A stretch of DNA of 64,000 nt from Paracoccus acridae (lineage in GTDB: Bacteria > Pseudomonadota > Alphaproteobacteria > Rhodobacterales > Rhodobacteraceae), in contig NZ_BMIV01000001.1 in NCBI RefSeq assembly GCF_014642735.1, positions 248,001-312,000 on the forward strand, given 5' to 3'. Below the pieces are notes generated by a model. It was not told where the DNA came from and did no database searches. It saw only the letters and a list, made by a program, of their open reading frames with translations. Positions 28,742 through 38,597 of this stretch are shown piece by piece. The position numbers and the translations under genes were made by a program. How positions within the stretch are numbered: position 1 is the stretch's first letter; each line of letters begins with the position of its first letter.

Positions 28742-28770
28742 CTTTTATGCCCCTTTCGGCGTTGACGCAA
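28742..28770 (-). promoter_or_regulatory. Possible leuC promoter
   Basis: On the minus strand, TTGCGT (28770-28765) and an A/T-rich ATAAAA (28748-28743) are separated by 16 bp. This would start transcription just before the 30-residue frame. The match to sigma-70 consensus is modest. Confidence 0.28.
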
Positions 28771-28792
28771 TATTCCAGGCGGCGGAGGGGGG

Positions 28793-30148
28793 ATGGAGCC
28801 GTTAGGTCCGGACATCGTGGATGCCGCCCAGGGCCTCTGGTCGCGCATCGCCCTGTTCTTCGAGATGATGATCCTGCCCATGCGGCTGTATCAGCTGGCG
28901 GCCATCGCCGCGCTGATCCTGCTGTCCTGGCTGGTGGGCCGGGTCGCGTCGGGGCTGTGGGGCGCCTGGCTGCACGATCGCGTCGATTGGCCCAAATGGC
29001 GGCTGCGGCTGGGGGTGCTGATCGGGCGCAGGATGGGGCTGATCATCTTCGCGCTGCTGGCCTGGACGGTGGTCATCGTCATGCGGGAAATCACCTGGCC
29101 CTCGCGCAGTGCGCTGATCGCGCTGGCGGCTTCCATCGCGACGGCCTGGCTGGTGATCTTCTTCGCGATGCGCCTGGTCGCCAACCGCCTGCTGCGTCGG
29201 ATCATCAGCTGGATCGCCTGGATCTGGGTCACGCTGTTCCTGCTGGACCTGACCGATCCGGCGGCCCGCTTCCTGGACAGCTTCGCCATCACCATGGGCG
29301 ATCTGCGCCTGTCCGCGCTGACCGTGCTGAAGGCCCTGGTCGTGACGGGGCTTTTGATCGCCGCCGCGCGGGCCTTGTCGCGGATGATCACCGGCCGGCT
29401 GGCCCGCAACGAGGACATCTCGCCCACCATGCGGGTGCTGACCGGCAAGCTGTTGCAGGTGGTGCTGTTCAGCCTGGCGGTCGTTGTCGGACTGCGGGCG
29501 GTGGGCTTCGATCTGACCGGCCTTGCGGTCTTTTCGGGCGCGGTGGGCGTGGGTCTGGGATTCGGGCTGCAGAAGGTCGTGTCGAACCTGGTGTCGGGGG
29601 TGATCATCCTTCTGGACAAGTCCATCAAGCCCGGCGACGTGATCAGCCTGGGCGACACCTTCGGCTGGATCCAGGAACTGGGCGCCCGCTATGTCAGCGT
29701 GGTTACGCGCGACGGCAAGGAATACCTGATCCCGAACGAGGATCTGGTCACCGGGCAGGTGGTGAACTGGTCCCATACCGACAACTTCGTGCGGCTGGAC
29801 CTGAAGTTCCGGGCCTCCTATGACGACGATCCCCACAAGGTCAGCGCCACGGCCATCGCCGCCGTCAAGACGGTGCCGCGCGTCATGTCGAACCGGCAGG
29901 CGGTCTGCTGGGTGACGGGCTTCGGCGACAGCGCCATCGACTATGTCCTGCGCTTCTGGATCGACGATGCCTCCAAGGGGCTGACCAATGTGCGCGGAGA
30001 GGTCTATCTGGCCTTGTGGGACGCCTTCAGGGACCAGGGGATCACCCTTCCTTTCCCCCAGCGGGAAGTTCGGCTTGTCAATCCCTCCCTGCGGGTCCAG
30101 AGGGTCACACCGCATTCCGATGAAATGGAATCGGACCGGGAACATTGA
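28793..30148 (+). CDS. Mechanosensitive ion channel, MscS family
   Basis: 451 residues. About five membrane segments precede the MscS pore region [20 protein letters not shown] (from about residue 248), followed by the beta domain with [20 protein letters not shown] and [15 protein letters not shown]. It opens under membrane tension to release solutes. Longer than E. coli MscS (286) because of additional N-terminal membrane segments. A GGAGGGGGG stretch precedes the ATG. Confidence 0.9.
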   Translation: MEPLGPDIVDAAQGLWSRIALFFEMMILPMRLYQLAAIAALILLSWLVGRVASGLWGAWLHDRVDWPKWRLRLGVLIGRRMGLIIFALLAWTVVIVMREITWPSRSALIALAASIATAWLVIFFAMRLVANRLLRRIISWIAWIWVTLFLLDLTDPAARFLDSFAITMGDLRLSALTVLKALVVTGLLIAAARALSRMITGRLARNEDISPTMRVLTGKLLQVVLFSLAVVVGLRAVGFDLTGLAVFSGAVGVGLGFGLQKVVSNLVSGVIILLDKSIKPGDVISLGDTFGWIQELGARYVSVVTRDGKEYLIPNEDLVTGQVVNWSHTDNFVRLDLKFRASYDDDPHKVSATAIAAVKTVPRVMSNRQAVCWVTGFGDSAIDYVLRFWIDDASKGLTNVRGEVYLALWDAFRDQGITLPFPQREVRLVNPSLRVQRVTPHSDEMESDREH

Positions 30149-30225
30149 GATGGGCTGAAAAGTTGCTATCTTTGATCCATCCCCTGCGCCGGGGGCGATC
30201 GGCGCGCTGACCGGAGGATTTAACC

Positions 30226-30648
30226 CTGTCACAAGACGTCTCGCCGGCCACGGGGCCGGCTGCGACCCCCGCGCCGCAGGATCTGACCAGCGACCAGATC
30301 CTTGCTCGCATCCTGTCCTCGCTTGACGACGACAAGGCCGAGGACATCGTCACGATCGACCTGCGCGGACGATCGGCCATGGCAGATCACATGGTGATCG
30401 CATCGGGCCGCAGTTCCCGCCAGGTGGGTGCCATCGCCGAAAAGCTGGCCGACCGCATGAAGCAGTTGACCGGCCGAACCCCCCGGATCGAGGGTAAGGA
30501 CACCGGCGACTGGGTGCTGATCGACACCGACGACGTGATCGTCCATGTCTTCCGCCCCGAGGTGCGAGAGTTCTATCAGCTTGAAAAGATGTGGATGCCG
30601 GCCGACGCGCTGAGCCGCGTCCGCGATCAGGCCCGCCCGGCGCACTGA
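30226..30648 (+). CDS. rsfS: Ribosomal silencing factor RsfS, apparent CTG start
   Basis: 140 residues. ILARILSSLDDDKAEDIVTI, DHMVIASGRSSRQVGAIAEK and WVLIDTDDVIVHVFRPEVRE are the RsfS (DUF143) core. It binds ribosomal protein uL14 and blocks subunit joining in starvation. In this frame no ATG, GTG or TTG lies between the upstream stop at 30208 and the ATG at 30379, which would delete the first third of the domain. GGAGG at 30213-30217 sits 8 bp before CTG at 30226, so CTG is the likely initiator. Followed by rlmH, as in most bacteria. Confidence 0.85.
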   Translation: MSQDVSPATGPAATPAPQDLTSDQILARILSSLDDDKAEDIVTIDLRGRSAMADHMVIASGRSSRQVGAIAEKLADRMKQLTGRTPRIEGKDTGDWVLIDTDDVIVHVFRPEVREFYQLEKMWMPADALSRVRDQARPAH

Positions 30649-30660
30649 CCGGCGAACCGG

Positions 30661-31128
30661 ATGCGCATCGACATCGTCGCGGTCGGGCGGCTGCGCAAGG
30701 GCCCCGAGGCCGCGATGGTGGCGGACTATCTGGACCGTTTCGCCAAGACCGGGCGCAGCCTGGGCCTGCCGCCCGTCACCATCCACGAGATCGAGGACAA
30801 GCGCGGCGGCGGCATGGCCGCCGAGGCCGAACTGCTGTCACGGGCGATCCCCCAAGGTGCGGCCCTGGTGATGATGGACGAGCGTGGCGACCAGCCGACC
30901 TCGCCCGAGTTCGCCGGACGACTGGCCGATTGGCGGGACCAGGCGCGCGATCTCTGCTTCGTGATCGGCGGTGCGGACGGGCTGAACCCGGCGCTGCGGG
31001 CACGGGCCGACTGGCAGATCAGCCTCGGCCGCATGGTCTGGCCGCATATGCTGGTGCGGGTGATGCTGGCCGAACAGCTTTACCGCGCCGCGACCATCCT
31101 GGCGGGATCACCCTACCACCGTGCGTGA
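30661..31128 (+). CDS. rlmH: 23S rRNA pseudouridine-1915 N3-methyltransferase RlmH
   Basis: 155 residues, the family length. SPOUT-fold features are LVMMDERGDQPTSPEFAGRL, CFVIGGADGLNPALRARADW and the C-terminal AEQLYRAATILAGSPYHRA. It methylates the helix 69 pseudouridine in intact 70S ribosomes. Starts 12 bp after rsfS. Confidence 0.95.
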   Translation: MRIDIVAVGRLRKGPEAAMVADYLDRFAKTGRSLGLPPVTIHEIEDKRGGGMAAEAELLSRAIPQGAALVMMDERGDQPTSPEFAGRLADWRDQARDLCFVIGGADGLNPALRARADWQISLGRMVWPHMLVRVMLAEQLYRAATILAGSPYHRA

Positions 31129-31160
31129 ACAGGCCGGCGGGGGATGAAGGTGAATGCGCG

Positions 31161-31210
31161 TTTTCACTTTGGCTCAAATATCCCGGGGGTCCGGGGGCTG
31201 GCCCCCGGCC
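31161..31210 (+). repeat. Palindromic intergenic repeat, copy 1
   Basis: A TTTCACTTTGG-N-TCAAATAT core is followed by a CCGGGGG/CCCCCGG hairpin. The same arrangement recurs inverted at 50602-50657. Copy 1 lies between rlmH and gpmI. The hairpin could stop transcription, but there is no T run. Confidence 0.65.
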
Positions 31211-31269
31211 TTCCGGTTGCCGCAACCGCCGCGCCAGCGTAACAAGGCGCAAATCATCCGAGGGGCGAT

Positions 31270-32787
31270 ATGACGAAACCTGTGGTCCTGTGCATCCTTG
31301 ACGGCTGGGGCATCTCTGACCGGCCGGACCAAAGCGCGCCGGATCAGGCCGCGACCCCGAATTTCGACCGGCTGATGCGCGACTGCCCCCATGCGACGCT
31401 GACGACCTTCGGTCCCGACGTGGGCCTGCCGCGCGGCCAGATGGGCAATTCCGAGGTGGGCCACACCAATATCGGCGCGGGACGCGTGGTTGCCATGGAC
31501 CTGGGCCAGATCGACCTTGCGATCGAGGATGGCAGCTTCGTCGGCAACGACGCCCTGGTGCGATTCGTCGAACGGCTGAGGGCGACCGGCGGGACCGCGC
31601 ATCTGATGGGCGTCGTGTCCGATGGCGGCGTGCATGGCCATGTGGTCCATGTCCAGGCCGCCGTCCGCGCCATCGCCGAGGCGGGCGTGCCGGTCGTCCT
31701 GCACGCCATCACCGACGGGCGCGACGTGGCCCCGCAATCGGCCATGGGCTTCATCACCGAGGTGCAGGGCTCGCTGCCCGAAGGCGCGCGGATCGGCACC
31801 GTCATCGGCCGCTATTACGCGATGGACCGCGACAACCGCTGGGAACGGATCGAACGCGCCTATCGAGCCATCGTGGCCGGGCGGGGCGAACCCGCGCTGT
31901 CGGCCGACCTGGCCGTGACCGCCGCCTATGCGCGCGACGAGACGGACGAATTCATCCAGCCCTTCATCATCGACGGCTATAACGGCGCGATGGACGGGGA
32001 CGGGTTCTTCTGCCTGAATTTCCGTGCCGACCGCGCGCGGGAAATTCTGACGGCACTTGCCGATCCGACTTTCGACCATTTCGACACCGGCGACCGCCCG
32101 GAATGGGCGGCGCTTCTGGGCATGGTCGATTACAGCACCCGTCACGACGAATTCATGACCACCGCCTATCCCAAGCGGCAGGTGGTCAACACGCTGGGCG
32201 CCTGGGTCGCCGCCAAGGGCCTGCGCCAGTTCCGCCTGGCCGAGACCGAGAAATACCCCCATGTCACCTTCTTCCTGAACGGCGGCAAGGAAACGCCCGA
32301 ACCGGGCGAGGACCGCTTCATGCCCGCCAGCCCCAAGGTCGCGACCTATGACCTGGCGCCCGAGATGGCGGCGGACCAGGTGGCCGACAAGCTGGTCGAG
32401 GTGATCGGCGCGGGATACGACCTGATCGTGGTGAACTTCGCCAATCCCGACATGGTGGGCCATACCGGCAGCCTTGCCGCCGCCACCCGGGCCTGCGAGG
32501 CCGTGGACCGGGGCCTGGGCCGGATGCTGGATGCCCTGGACCGGGTCGGCGGGGCGGCGGTGATCTGCGCCGACCACGGCAATTGCGAAACGATGATCGA
32601 CCCCGCGACCGGTGGGCCGCATACCGCCCATACCACCAACCCCGTGCCGGTGATCGTCCACAACGGCCCGGCAGGCGCCCGGTTGCGCCACGGCCGTCTG
32701 GCCGATCTGGCGCCCACGATCCTGCATCTGATGGGCTTGGACAAACCCGTTGAAATGACCGGCGAAAGCCTGATCGTGACCTCATGA
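31270..32787 (+). CDS. gpmI: 2,3-bisphosphoglycerate-independent phosphoglycerate mutase
   Basis: 505 residues. VVLCILDGWGIS at the start and GQMGNSEVGHTNIGAGRVV (with the phosphorylated serine) are diagnostic; later metal ligands occur in NFANPDMVGHTG and CADHGNCE. It interconverts 3- and 2-phosphoglycerate in glycolysis and gluconeogenesis using two manganese ions. RBS is CCGAGGGG. Overlaps envC by 4 bp. Confidence 0.95.
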   Translation: MTKPVVLCILDGWGISDRPDQSAPDQAATPNFDRLMRDCPHATLTTFGPDVGLPRGQMGNSEVGHTNIGAGRVVAMDLGQIDLAIEDGSFVGNDALVRFVERLRATGGTAHLMGVVSDGGVHGHVVHVQAAVRAIAEAGVPVVLHAITDGRDVAPQSAMGFITEVQGSLPEGARIGTVIGRYYAMDRDNRWERIERAYRAIVAGRGEPALSADLAVTAAYARDETDEFIQPFIIDGYNGAMDGDGFFCLNFRADRAREILTALADPTFDHFDTGDRPEWAALLGMVDYSTRHDEFMTTAYPKRQVVNTLGAWVAAKGLRQFRLAETEKYPHVTFFLNGGKETPEPGEDRFMPASPKVATYDLAPEMAADQVADKLVEVIGAGYDLIVVNFANPDMVGHTGSLAAATRACEAVDRGLGRMLDALDRVGGAAVICADHGNCETMIDPATGGPHTAHTTNPVPVIVHNGPAGARLRHGRLADLAPTILHLMGLDKPVEMTGESLIVTS

Positions 32788-33965
32788 AGCCGTTTCTTCC
32801 CCTGATCCTTGCCGCGCTGATCGCGGCCGCGCCGTCCTTGTCGGCCCAGGAAACCCAGCCTTCGGTCACGGCGGCCGTGACCGAGGCCGAGGACGCCGCA
32901 GCCCAGTTGCGCGCGGCGGTTGAGAAACTGGCCGATGCGGTGTCCGCCGACGATCAGGTCGTGGCGCTGACCGAGGTGATCCGCGGCTATGAACAGGGGC
33001 TTGCCGCCCTGCGCGACGGCTTGCGGCAGGCGAGCGCCCGAGAGGCCGATCTTCGCGCCCGGTTCGAGGCGCAGCGCGGGCGCCTGGCCTCGGTCCTGGG
33101 GGCGATGACGGCGCTGCAGCAGGCGCCCGAAACCACCATGCTGCTGCATCCGGCGGGCGCGCTTGCCAATGCGCGCTCGGGCATGGTCCTGAGCGACGTC
33201 ACCCCCGGCCTGCGGACCGAAGCCGAACGGCTGCAGGACGACCTGGCCGAGATCGCCACCGTGCGCGACCTGCAGGCCGGCGCGGCGCAGATGCTGGGCA
33301 CGGGCCTGGCTTCGGTCCAGGAAGCGCGCAGGCTTCTGGCAAGCGCCGTCACCGACCGGTCCAGCCTGCCGGTCCGCTATGCCGATGCGCCCGCGGAACT
33401 GCAGAAGCTGCGCGATGCGGCGCAGTCGCTGGACGAATTCGCGGCAGGCGTTTCCCGGCTGCAACTGGATGTCGGCCCGCCGATGGAGGATTTCGAGGGC
33501 GCCCAGGGCACCCTGCCGCTGCCGGTGGTGGGCACCATCCTGCGCCTTTACGGCCAGCCTGATGCGGCGGGCGTCGAACGTCCCGGATGGGTGATCGCCA
33601 CGCCCCCGGCCGCCCTGGTCACGACGCCCTGGGCCGCCACGATCCGGTATCGCGGCCCGCTTCTGGATTACGGCAATGTGATGATCATAGAGCCCGCGCG
33701 CGGTTATCTTCTGGTCTTCGCAGGCATGTCGCAGGTGTTCGGGGAAGTGGGCGACGTTCTGCAGGCGGGCGATCCGATCGGCCTGATGGGCGGGACCGAG
33801 GCATCGGCGCAGGAATTCGGCGCGCAATTCGTGGCCGATGCCGCCATCGGCGGCAATGCAGGGCGAACCGAGTCCCTGTATCTTGAATTGCGCAAGGGAC
33901 AGGAAACTCTGGACCCGGCGGAATGGTTCGTGCTGAATCCCGTCGTGGAGCCTGAACAGGATTGA
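32784..33965 (+). CDS. EnvC-like murein hydrolase activator (degenerate LytM)
   Basis: 393 residues. Signal peptide ending SLSAQ (about residue 22), then a long coiled-coil (about 28-240), then a LytM-like domain (about 285-390) with YGNVMIIEPARGYLLVFAGM and QAGDPIGLMG. The zinc-binding histidines of active LytM enzymes are missing, as in EnvC activators that switch on amidases at the septum. Start overlaps gpmI by 4 bp; ctpA follows 17 bp later. Confidence 0.85.
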   Translation: MKPFLPLILAALIAAAPSLSAQETQPSVTAAVTEAEDAAAQLRAAVEKLADAVSADDQVVALTEVIRGYEQGLAALRDGLRQASAREADLRARFEAQRGRLASVLGAMTALQQAPETTMLLHPAGALANARSGMVLSDVTPGLRTEAERLQDDLAEIATVRDLQAGAAQMLGTGLASVQEARRLLASAVTDRSSLPVRYADAPAELQKLRDAAQSLDEFAAGVSRLQLDVGPPMEDFEGAQGTLPLPVVGTILRLYGQPDAAGVERPGWVIATPPAALVTTPWAATIRYRGPLLDYGNVMIIEPARGYLLVFAGMSQVFGEVGDVLQAGDPIGLMGGTEASAQEFGAQFVADAAIGGNAGRTESLYLELRKGQETLDPAEWFVLNPVVEPEQD

Positions 33966-33982
33966 AGGCAGGAAAGGCCGTC

Positions 33983-35413
33983 ATGAAACATTATCTGATC
34001 GCAGGCGTGGGTGGCGTTCTGGCCGGTGCGCTTCTGACTACGCAGATCGCCGGACCGCTGGTGGCGCAGGAAACCGGTTCCAACGCCTCGATCTATGAAC
34101 AGCTTGAACTGTTCGGCAACGTGTTCGAACGCGTCCGCGCCGACTATGTCGAGGCGCCCGACGACAAGGAACTGATCGAGGCCGCGATCAACGGGATGCT
34201 GACCTCGCTGGATCCGCATTCGTCCTTCCTGTCGGCCAACGACTACGAGGACATGCAGACCCAGACCCGCGGCAGCTTCGGCGGCCTGGGGATCGAGGTC
34301 AGTCAGGAGGAGGGCCTGGTCAAGGTCGTATCCCCCATCGACGACACGCCCGCCGCGCAGGCCGGGGTCAAGTCGGGCGATTTCATCACCCATGTGAACG
34401 GCGAATCGCTGATGGGCCTGACGCTGGACCAGGCGGTGGACATGATGCGCGGCCCCATCGGGTCCGAGATCACCGTGACCATCCTGCGCGAGGGCGAGAC
34501 CGAGCCCTTCGACCTGACCATGACCCGCGACACGATCAAGCTGACCGTGGTCAAGACCCGGATCGAGGGCAAGTCGGTCGTGCTGCGCGTGTCCACCTTC
34601 AACGACGAAACCTATGACACGCTGAAAGCCGAACTGGACAAGGCCGTGGCCGAGGCAGGCGGCATCGACAAGGTGACGGGCTTTGTGCTGGATCTGCGCA
34701 ACAACCCCGGCGGCCTGCTGAACCAGGCGATCAGCGTGTCCGACGCCTTCCTGGATTCGGGCGAGATCGTCAGCACTCGGGGCCGCAACCCCGAGGAAAG
34801 CGAACGCTGGAACGCGGAAGCCGGCGATCTTGCGCAAGGCAAGCCGATGGTCGTGCTGACCAATGGTGGTTCGGCCAGTGCATCGGAAATCGTCGCGGGC
34901 GCGTTGCAGGATCACCGCCGCGCCATCGTCGTGGGTGAAAAGACCTTCGGCAAGGGATCGGTCCAGACGGTGATGCCGGTCACCGCCGACAGCGCCATCC
35001 GCCTGACCACCGCGCGGTATTACACGCCGTCGGGACGGTCGATCCAGTCGCTGGGCATCCAGCCCGACATCCTGGTGGCACAGCCCGCCCGTCCGCCCGC
35101 CTCCGAGGACGAGGAGGAAGGCCCCCGCAGCCAGTCGAACTTCGGCCGGTCCGAGGCCGACCTGCGCGGCGCGCTGAACAACGATTCGGTCAGCGACGAC
35201 GAGAAGAAGCAGATCGAGAACGAGGCCGCCGAAGTCGAGGCCACCGCCAAGCTGCGCGAGGAAGATTACCAACTGGCCTATGCGGTCGATATCCTCAAGG
35301 GCCTGGCGGCAGTCGATTTCCGCGCCGACCAGGTGCCGACCGCCGCCACCCCCGCCGTCACGGGCGAGGGGTCGGGGACCGAGGGAACCGGGGCGGCCAA
35401 GACGAATGGCTGA
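33983..35413 (+). CDS. ctpA: Carboxy-terminal processing protease CtpA (S41)
   Basis: 476 residues. Signal or anchor segment at 1-25, a PDZ domain (about 85-170, with [20 protein letters not shown]), then the S41 protease domain. The catalytic serine is in [13 protein letters not shown] and the lysine in [12 protein letters not shown]. It trims periplasmic and envelope proteins. Start ATG follows AGGAAAGG. Its stop overlaps the rppH start by 8 bp. Confidence 0.93.
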   Translation: MKHYLIAGVGGVLAGALLTTQIAGPLVAQETGSNASIYEQLELFGNVFERVRADYVEAPDDKELIEAAINGMLTSLDPHSSFLSANDYEDMQTQTRGSFGGLGIEVSQEEGLVKVVSPIDDTPAAQAGVKSGDFITHVNGESLMGLTLDQAVDMMRGPIGSEITVTILREGETEPFDLTMTRDTIKLTVVKTRIEGKSVVLRVSTFNDETYDTLKAELDKAVAEAGGIDKVTGFVLDLRNNPGGLLNQAISVSDAFLDSGEIVSTRGRNPEESERWNAEAGDLAQGKPMVVLTNGGSASASEIVAGALQDHRRAIVVGEKTFGKGSVQTVMPVTADSAIRLTTARYYTPSGRSIQSLGIQPDILVAQPARPPASEDEEEGPRSQSNFGRSEADLRGALNNDSVSDDEKKQIENEAAEVEATAKLREEDYQLAYAVDILKGLAAVDFRADQVPTAATPAVTGEGSGTEGTGAAKTNG

Positions 35414-35897
35414 TGGGGAACGGACAGGGCCGGGGGGGCTTCCCTATCGGCCCTGCGCGGGGGTCGTTCTGATGAATGCCGAGGGGCTGGTCTTCGCGGG
35501 CCAGCGCATCGACATGCCCGGCGCCTGGCAGATGCCCCAGGGCGGCATCGACGAGGGCGAGGATCCCCGGCAGGCCGCCCTGCGCGAGTTGGTCGAGGAA
35601 ACCGGCGTGTCCCCCGACAAGGTCGAGGTGCTGGCCGAAACCCCCGGCTGGGTTCATTACGACCTGCCGCCCGAGCTTCTGGGCAAGGTCTGGAAGGGCC
35701 GATACGGCGGGCAAAGCCAGAAATGGGTGCTGATGCGGTTCAAGGGCGACGATGCCGATATCCGCATCGCCACCGACCATCCCGAGTTCCAGGAATGGCG
35801 CTGGATGCCCGCTGCGGCGCTGCTGGAAAACATTGTGCCCTTCAAGCGCGGGGTCTATGAGGAGGTCCTGGCGGCGTTCAAAGGCTGGCTGCGGTAG
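35406..35897 (+). CDS. rppH: RNA pyrophosphohydrolase RppH (Nudix)
   Basis: 163 residues. The Nudix box follows the G-x5-E-x7-REL-x-EE-x-G pattern in the region starting [34 protein letters not shown] and [15 protein letters not shown] are RppH-specific. It removes pyrophosphate from mRNA 5' ends and starts decay. The position after ctpA with an 8-bp overlap is typical in alphaproteobacteria. Confidence 0.92.
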   Translation: MADGERTGPGGLPYRPCAGVVLMNAEGLVFAGQRIDMPGAWQMPQGGIDEGEDPRQAALRELVEETGVSPDKVEVLAETPGWVHYDLPPELLGKVWKGRYGGQSQKWVLMRFKGDDADIRIATDHPEFQEWRWMPAAALLENIVPFKRGVYEEVLAAFKGWLR

Positions 35898-35910
35898 GGG
35901 CGCGGCAGAT

Positions 35911-35928
35911 GGCCGGGAAAAACCGGCC
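35911..35928 (+). terminator. Hairpin after rppH
   Basis: GGCCGG (35911-35916), loop GAAAAA, CCGGCC (35923-35928). Stable stem 13 bp after the stop, but no T run follows, so it may end transcription only weakly or protect the transcript. Confidence 0.35.
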
Positions 35929-36031
35929 TGGTCAATTCGGTGCCGATCGCCAGCCCTTCGACTTCGGAATCTGCAAGACCTGCTCGTGACCTGTTCAAGG
36001 CCACGAGCCAGGCCGGCCGAAGGATCGGGCT

Positions 36032-36556
36032 TCAGAACTTCCAGGATGCCCGGACATTGGCGCTCCAGGCGTCGGCATCAATGCCGGAGCCGCCGATATT
36101 GGAGAAGTTATGCTCGAGCAGTTCCAGGCTGACATTGGCCTGAGGAGTGACGGCATAGGCCGCACCAAGGCCGTAGAAACCGCCCCAGTCATCGCCGAGA
36201 CCATCCACATTCACCTTTGCGGTACCTGCGGCAAGATAGACCAACGTCCGCCCGAGATCGTAACCAGCGGTCGCCTTCAAGCGCATCACCCGGTCCACGG
36301 AGATGGCGCCGGGAACAAGATCGATATCCGTCCAATCATGCTCGAATTCGCCGCCGAGAACCCATTGACCGGCATCGAACCTGTAGCCGGCATGGATGCC
36401 GTAGGCGGTGTCGTTTTCCTTGATGCCGGGGACATCGGTATCCACCTCGAGACTGCCGATCCCGGCACCCGCGTAGAACCCTGACCAGTCGTCGGCAAAT
36501 GCCGAAGTCATCGAAAGCGCCAGAAACGCCGCGCCCGCCGCAAGATGCTTTCTCAC
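36032..36556 (-). CDS. Small outer-membrane beta-barrel protein
   Basis: 174 residues starting at GTG 36556, preceded by GGAGGGAACA. Signal peptide cut after SAFA (about residue 21). The mature protein begins DDWSGFYAGAGIGSLE, alternates polar and hydrophobic residues in barrel strands (AYGIHAGYRFDAGQWVLGGE), and ends in aromatic ASWKF. It resembles the Omp25/OmpW-like porin-type family of alphaproteobacteria. Function beyond membrane structure is unknown. ACGTTAACGT lies directly before the RBS. Confidence 0.8.
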   Translation of the reverse strand: MRKHLAAGAAFLALSMTSAFADDWSGFYAGAGIGSLEVDTDVPGIKENDTAYGIHAGYRFDAGQWVLGGEFEHDWTDIDLVPGAISVDRVMRLKATAGYDLGRTLVYLAAGTAKVNVDGLGDDWGGFYGLGAAYAVTPQANVSLELLEHNFSNIGGSGIDADAWSANVRASWKF

Positions 36557-36787
36557 TGTTCCCTCCACGTTAACGTTGATTCGAGCGAAACGCCGCTTTC
36601 GCGGATGTATCGGGGCGATGCGCGCGTCGGCCCCTAGTGTATCAACTTTCCGCGTCGGCATTTTCTGACGATCATGTGAACGAGGCTTTGGACACCGGTG
36701 CCAAACCCCGACGCCCACATCGCAGAAGCAGTCGTTTCGGTTTGGCCCATCAAAGCGAAAGAGCGCCCTTTCGGACGCCCCTCTTGC

Positions 36788-38044
36788 TTATCGCCGCAAC
36801 TGGCCCAGCAGGATCGAGGTCGGATAACCGTCGGGCGTCACGCCGATGGACCGCTGATAGGCCGCGACCGATTCCATCGTGGCGGACCCGAATAGCCCGT
36901 CGATCTCGCCCTGGTAGAAGCCCTTGGCGCGTAGGCGCTGCTGGATTTCCTGCCGTTCCGACGTGGACAGCGGGCGGTCGTTGCGGGGCCAGGATCCCTG
37001 GATGCCCGGACGGCCCGCGATGCGTTCGCCCAGGAAGGCAACGCCAAGCGCGTAGTTGTCCGAGTTGTTGTAGCGCAGGATCGACCGGAAATTGTCGAGG
37101 ATCAGGAAGGCCGGGCCGTTCGCCCCCGCCGGCATGATGATGGACCCGTTGCCGCTGGGCAGCGCCCCCCCGCCGATCCGGCGCACGCCCTGCGCGGCCC
37201 AGTCCGACCGCCGCGTGCCCTTGCCGACCAGGCTCATGTTGAAGCCCGGCGGCAGCTGCACCTCGGCCCCCCAGGCCTGACCCGGCACCCAACCGTTGCG
37301 GCGCAGGTAATTCGCGGTCGAGGCAAGCGAGTCGGTTGGATCCTCGGACCAGATGTCGCGGCGGCCGTCGCCGGTGAAGTCCACGGCATAGTCCAGATAG
37401 GACGTGGGCATGAACTGGGTATGGCCCATCGCGCCCGCCCAGCTTCCCAGCATGTGTTCGGGATCGGTGTCGCCTGCCTGCAGGATGCGCAGCGCGGCGA
37501 TCAGCTGGTTCTGGAACATCTCGCCCCGGCGGCCGTCATAGGCCAGGGTCGCCAGCGAGGGGATGATCTGCATCTTGCCCCGGTTGGCGCCGAAATTCGA
37601 TTCCATCCCCCAGACGGCCAGCACGATTTCGCGCGGCACGCCGTAGCGTGCCTCGATCTGGGACAGGGTGCCCGACAGTTGCGCGGCCTTCTGGCGGCCG
37701 GTGGTGACGCGCACGTCCGACACGGCGCTGTCCAGATACAGCCAGACCGGGCGGCTGAATTCGGCCTGCTTGCGGTCCAGCCGGATCACCTCGGGGTTAT
37801 AGCGCGCGATCCGCATGGCGCGGTCATAGGTCGCGGGCGACACGCCCGAAGCCACGGCGCGCGACCGGAAGGACTGCACGAAACGCTGCAGGCCCGCCTC
37901 GTCGCCGGGGGATGCGGCGGGGATCGGCGCGGGCGTGACCGGGGCGCTGCCGGACATGTTGCCGGGCGCGCGGTTCATCGGGCCTGCGCAGGATGCCAGG
38001 ACACCCACCAGGGCGGTGGTCAGGAAGATGCGGGAAAATGTCAT
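36788..38044 (-). CDS. Lytic murein transglycosylase (MltB family) with peptidoglycan-binding domain
   Basis: 418 residues. Lipoprotein signal with lipobox LASC (Cys at about residue 19). The SLT_2 domain holds AVWGMESNFGANRG with the catalytic glutamate, and HTQFMPTSYLDYAVDFTGDG. The C-terminal 60 residues (LRAKGFYQGEIDGLFGSATM) form a peptidoglycan-binding domain. It cleaves glycan strands to 1,6-anhydro products. 87 bp downstream of a small unknown gene on the same strand. Confidence 0.9.
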   Translation of the reverse strand: MTFSRIFLTTALVGVLASCAGPMNRAPGNMSGSAPVTPAPIPAASPGDEAGLQRFVQSFRSRAVASGVSPATYDRAMRIARYNPEVIRLDRKQAEFSRPVWLYLDSAVSDVRVTTGRQKAAQLSGTLSQIEARYGVPREIVLAVWGMESNFGANRGKMQIIPSLATLAYDGRRGEMFQNQLIAALRILQAGDTDPEHMLGSWAGAMGHTQFMPTSYLDYAVDFTGDGRRDIWSEDPTDSLASTANYLRRNGWVPGQAWGAEVQLPPGFNMSLVGKGTRRSDWAAQGVRRIGGGALPSGNGSIIMPAGANGPAFLILDNFRSILRYNNSDNYALGVAFLGERIAGRPGIQGSWPRNDRPLSTSERQEIQQRLRAKGFYQGEIDGLFGSATMESVAAYQRSIGVTPDGYPTSILLGQLRR

Positions 38045-38131
38045 TGGGGATCGCCTGTCGTGACTGCTGCTTTTGTTGTTGGGGGGCAGTCTAGCGAATA
38101 CACTTTCGGTTGAATAGGGCCGCTGCGCCGG

Positions 38132-38470
38132 TCAATGCAGCGTCTCGCCGTCGTCGGACGCCCGCTCGCCTTTGAAGAAGGGCTGCATCTGCGCGATGAT
38201 GACCGAGTTCTCGTCCAGGGCACGCTTCATCAGGGCGCATTCCTCCTCGTCGATCTCGTGGCCCTCGGCCAGGCGTTCCTCCAGCGTGCCGTATCCGGTC
38301 ACGTCCAGGGGCGAAAGATCCGCCTGCTTCAGGATTGCCACTGTTTCGCGCACCGCCTCGGCCTCGTCCCGGCCGGCGGAATAGCAGATCAGCGCAGCCC
38401 CGGTCGATCCCTCGGGCAGGCCGTCGTCCTTGGTCCGGCCCACCTCGACCAGAAGGGTATAGACGTTCAT
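38132..38470 (-). CDS. Small conserved-looking acidic protein, function unknown
   Basis: 112 residues, no signal peptide. Sequence includes MNVYTLLVEVGRTKDDGLPE, then ICYSAGRDEAEAVRETVAIL and acidic EIDEEECALMKRALDEN. AGGAGGCC precedes the ATG, so it is surely translated. The N-terminal alternation suggests a compact alpha/beta ferredoxin-like fold (inference). I recognise no named family. Confidence 0.7.
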   Translation of the reverse strand: MNVYTLLVEVGRTKDDGLPEGSTGAALICYSAGRDEAEAVRETVAILKQADLSPLDVTGYGTLEERLAEGHEIDEEECALMKRALDENSVIIAQMQPFFKGERASDDGETLH

Positions 38471-38597
38471 GGGCTGGGCCTCCTTGCTGCGTTGCCTTGG
38501 AACATCATGACTGACGCGCGGGCGCAAGGCGATGGCCTGTCTTTTCGCGCGCCCTTGCCGCCGCTAGGGTGGCGCGCAACAAAAAGGGGGCACAGGA

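Noticed and set aside
28762..28792. TTGACG at 28762-28767 as the promoter of the MscS gene
   Set aside because: No -10-like sequence lies at the right distance on the plus strand before the start codon.
35898..36031. Gene between rppH and the beta-barrel gene
   Set aside because: Only a short GC hairpin and no plausible coding frame were seen.
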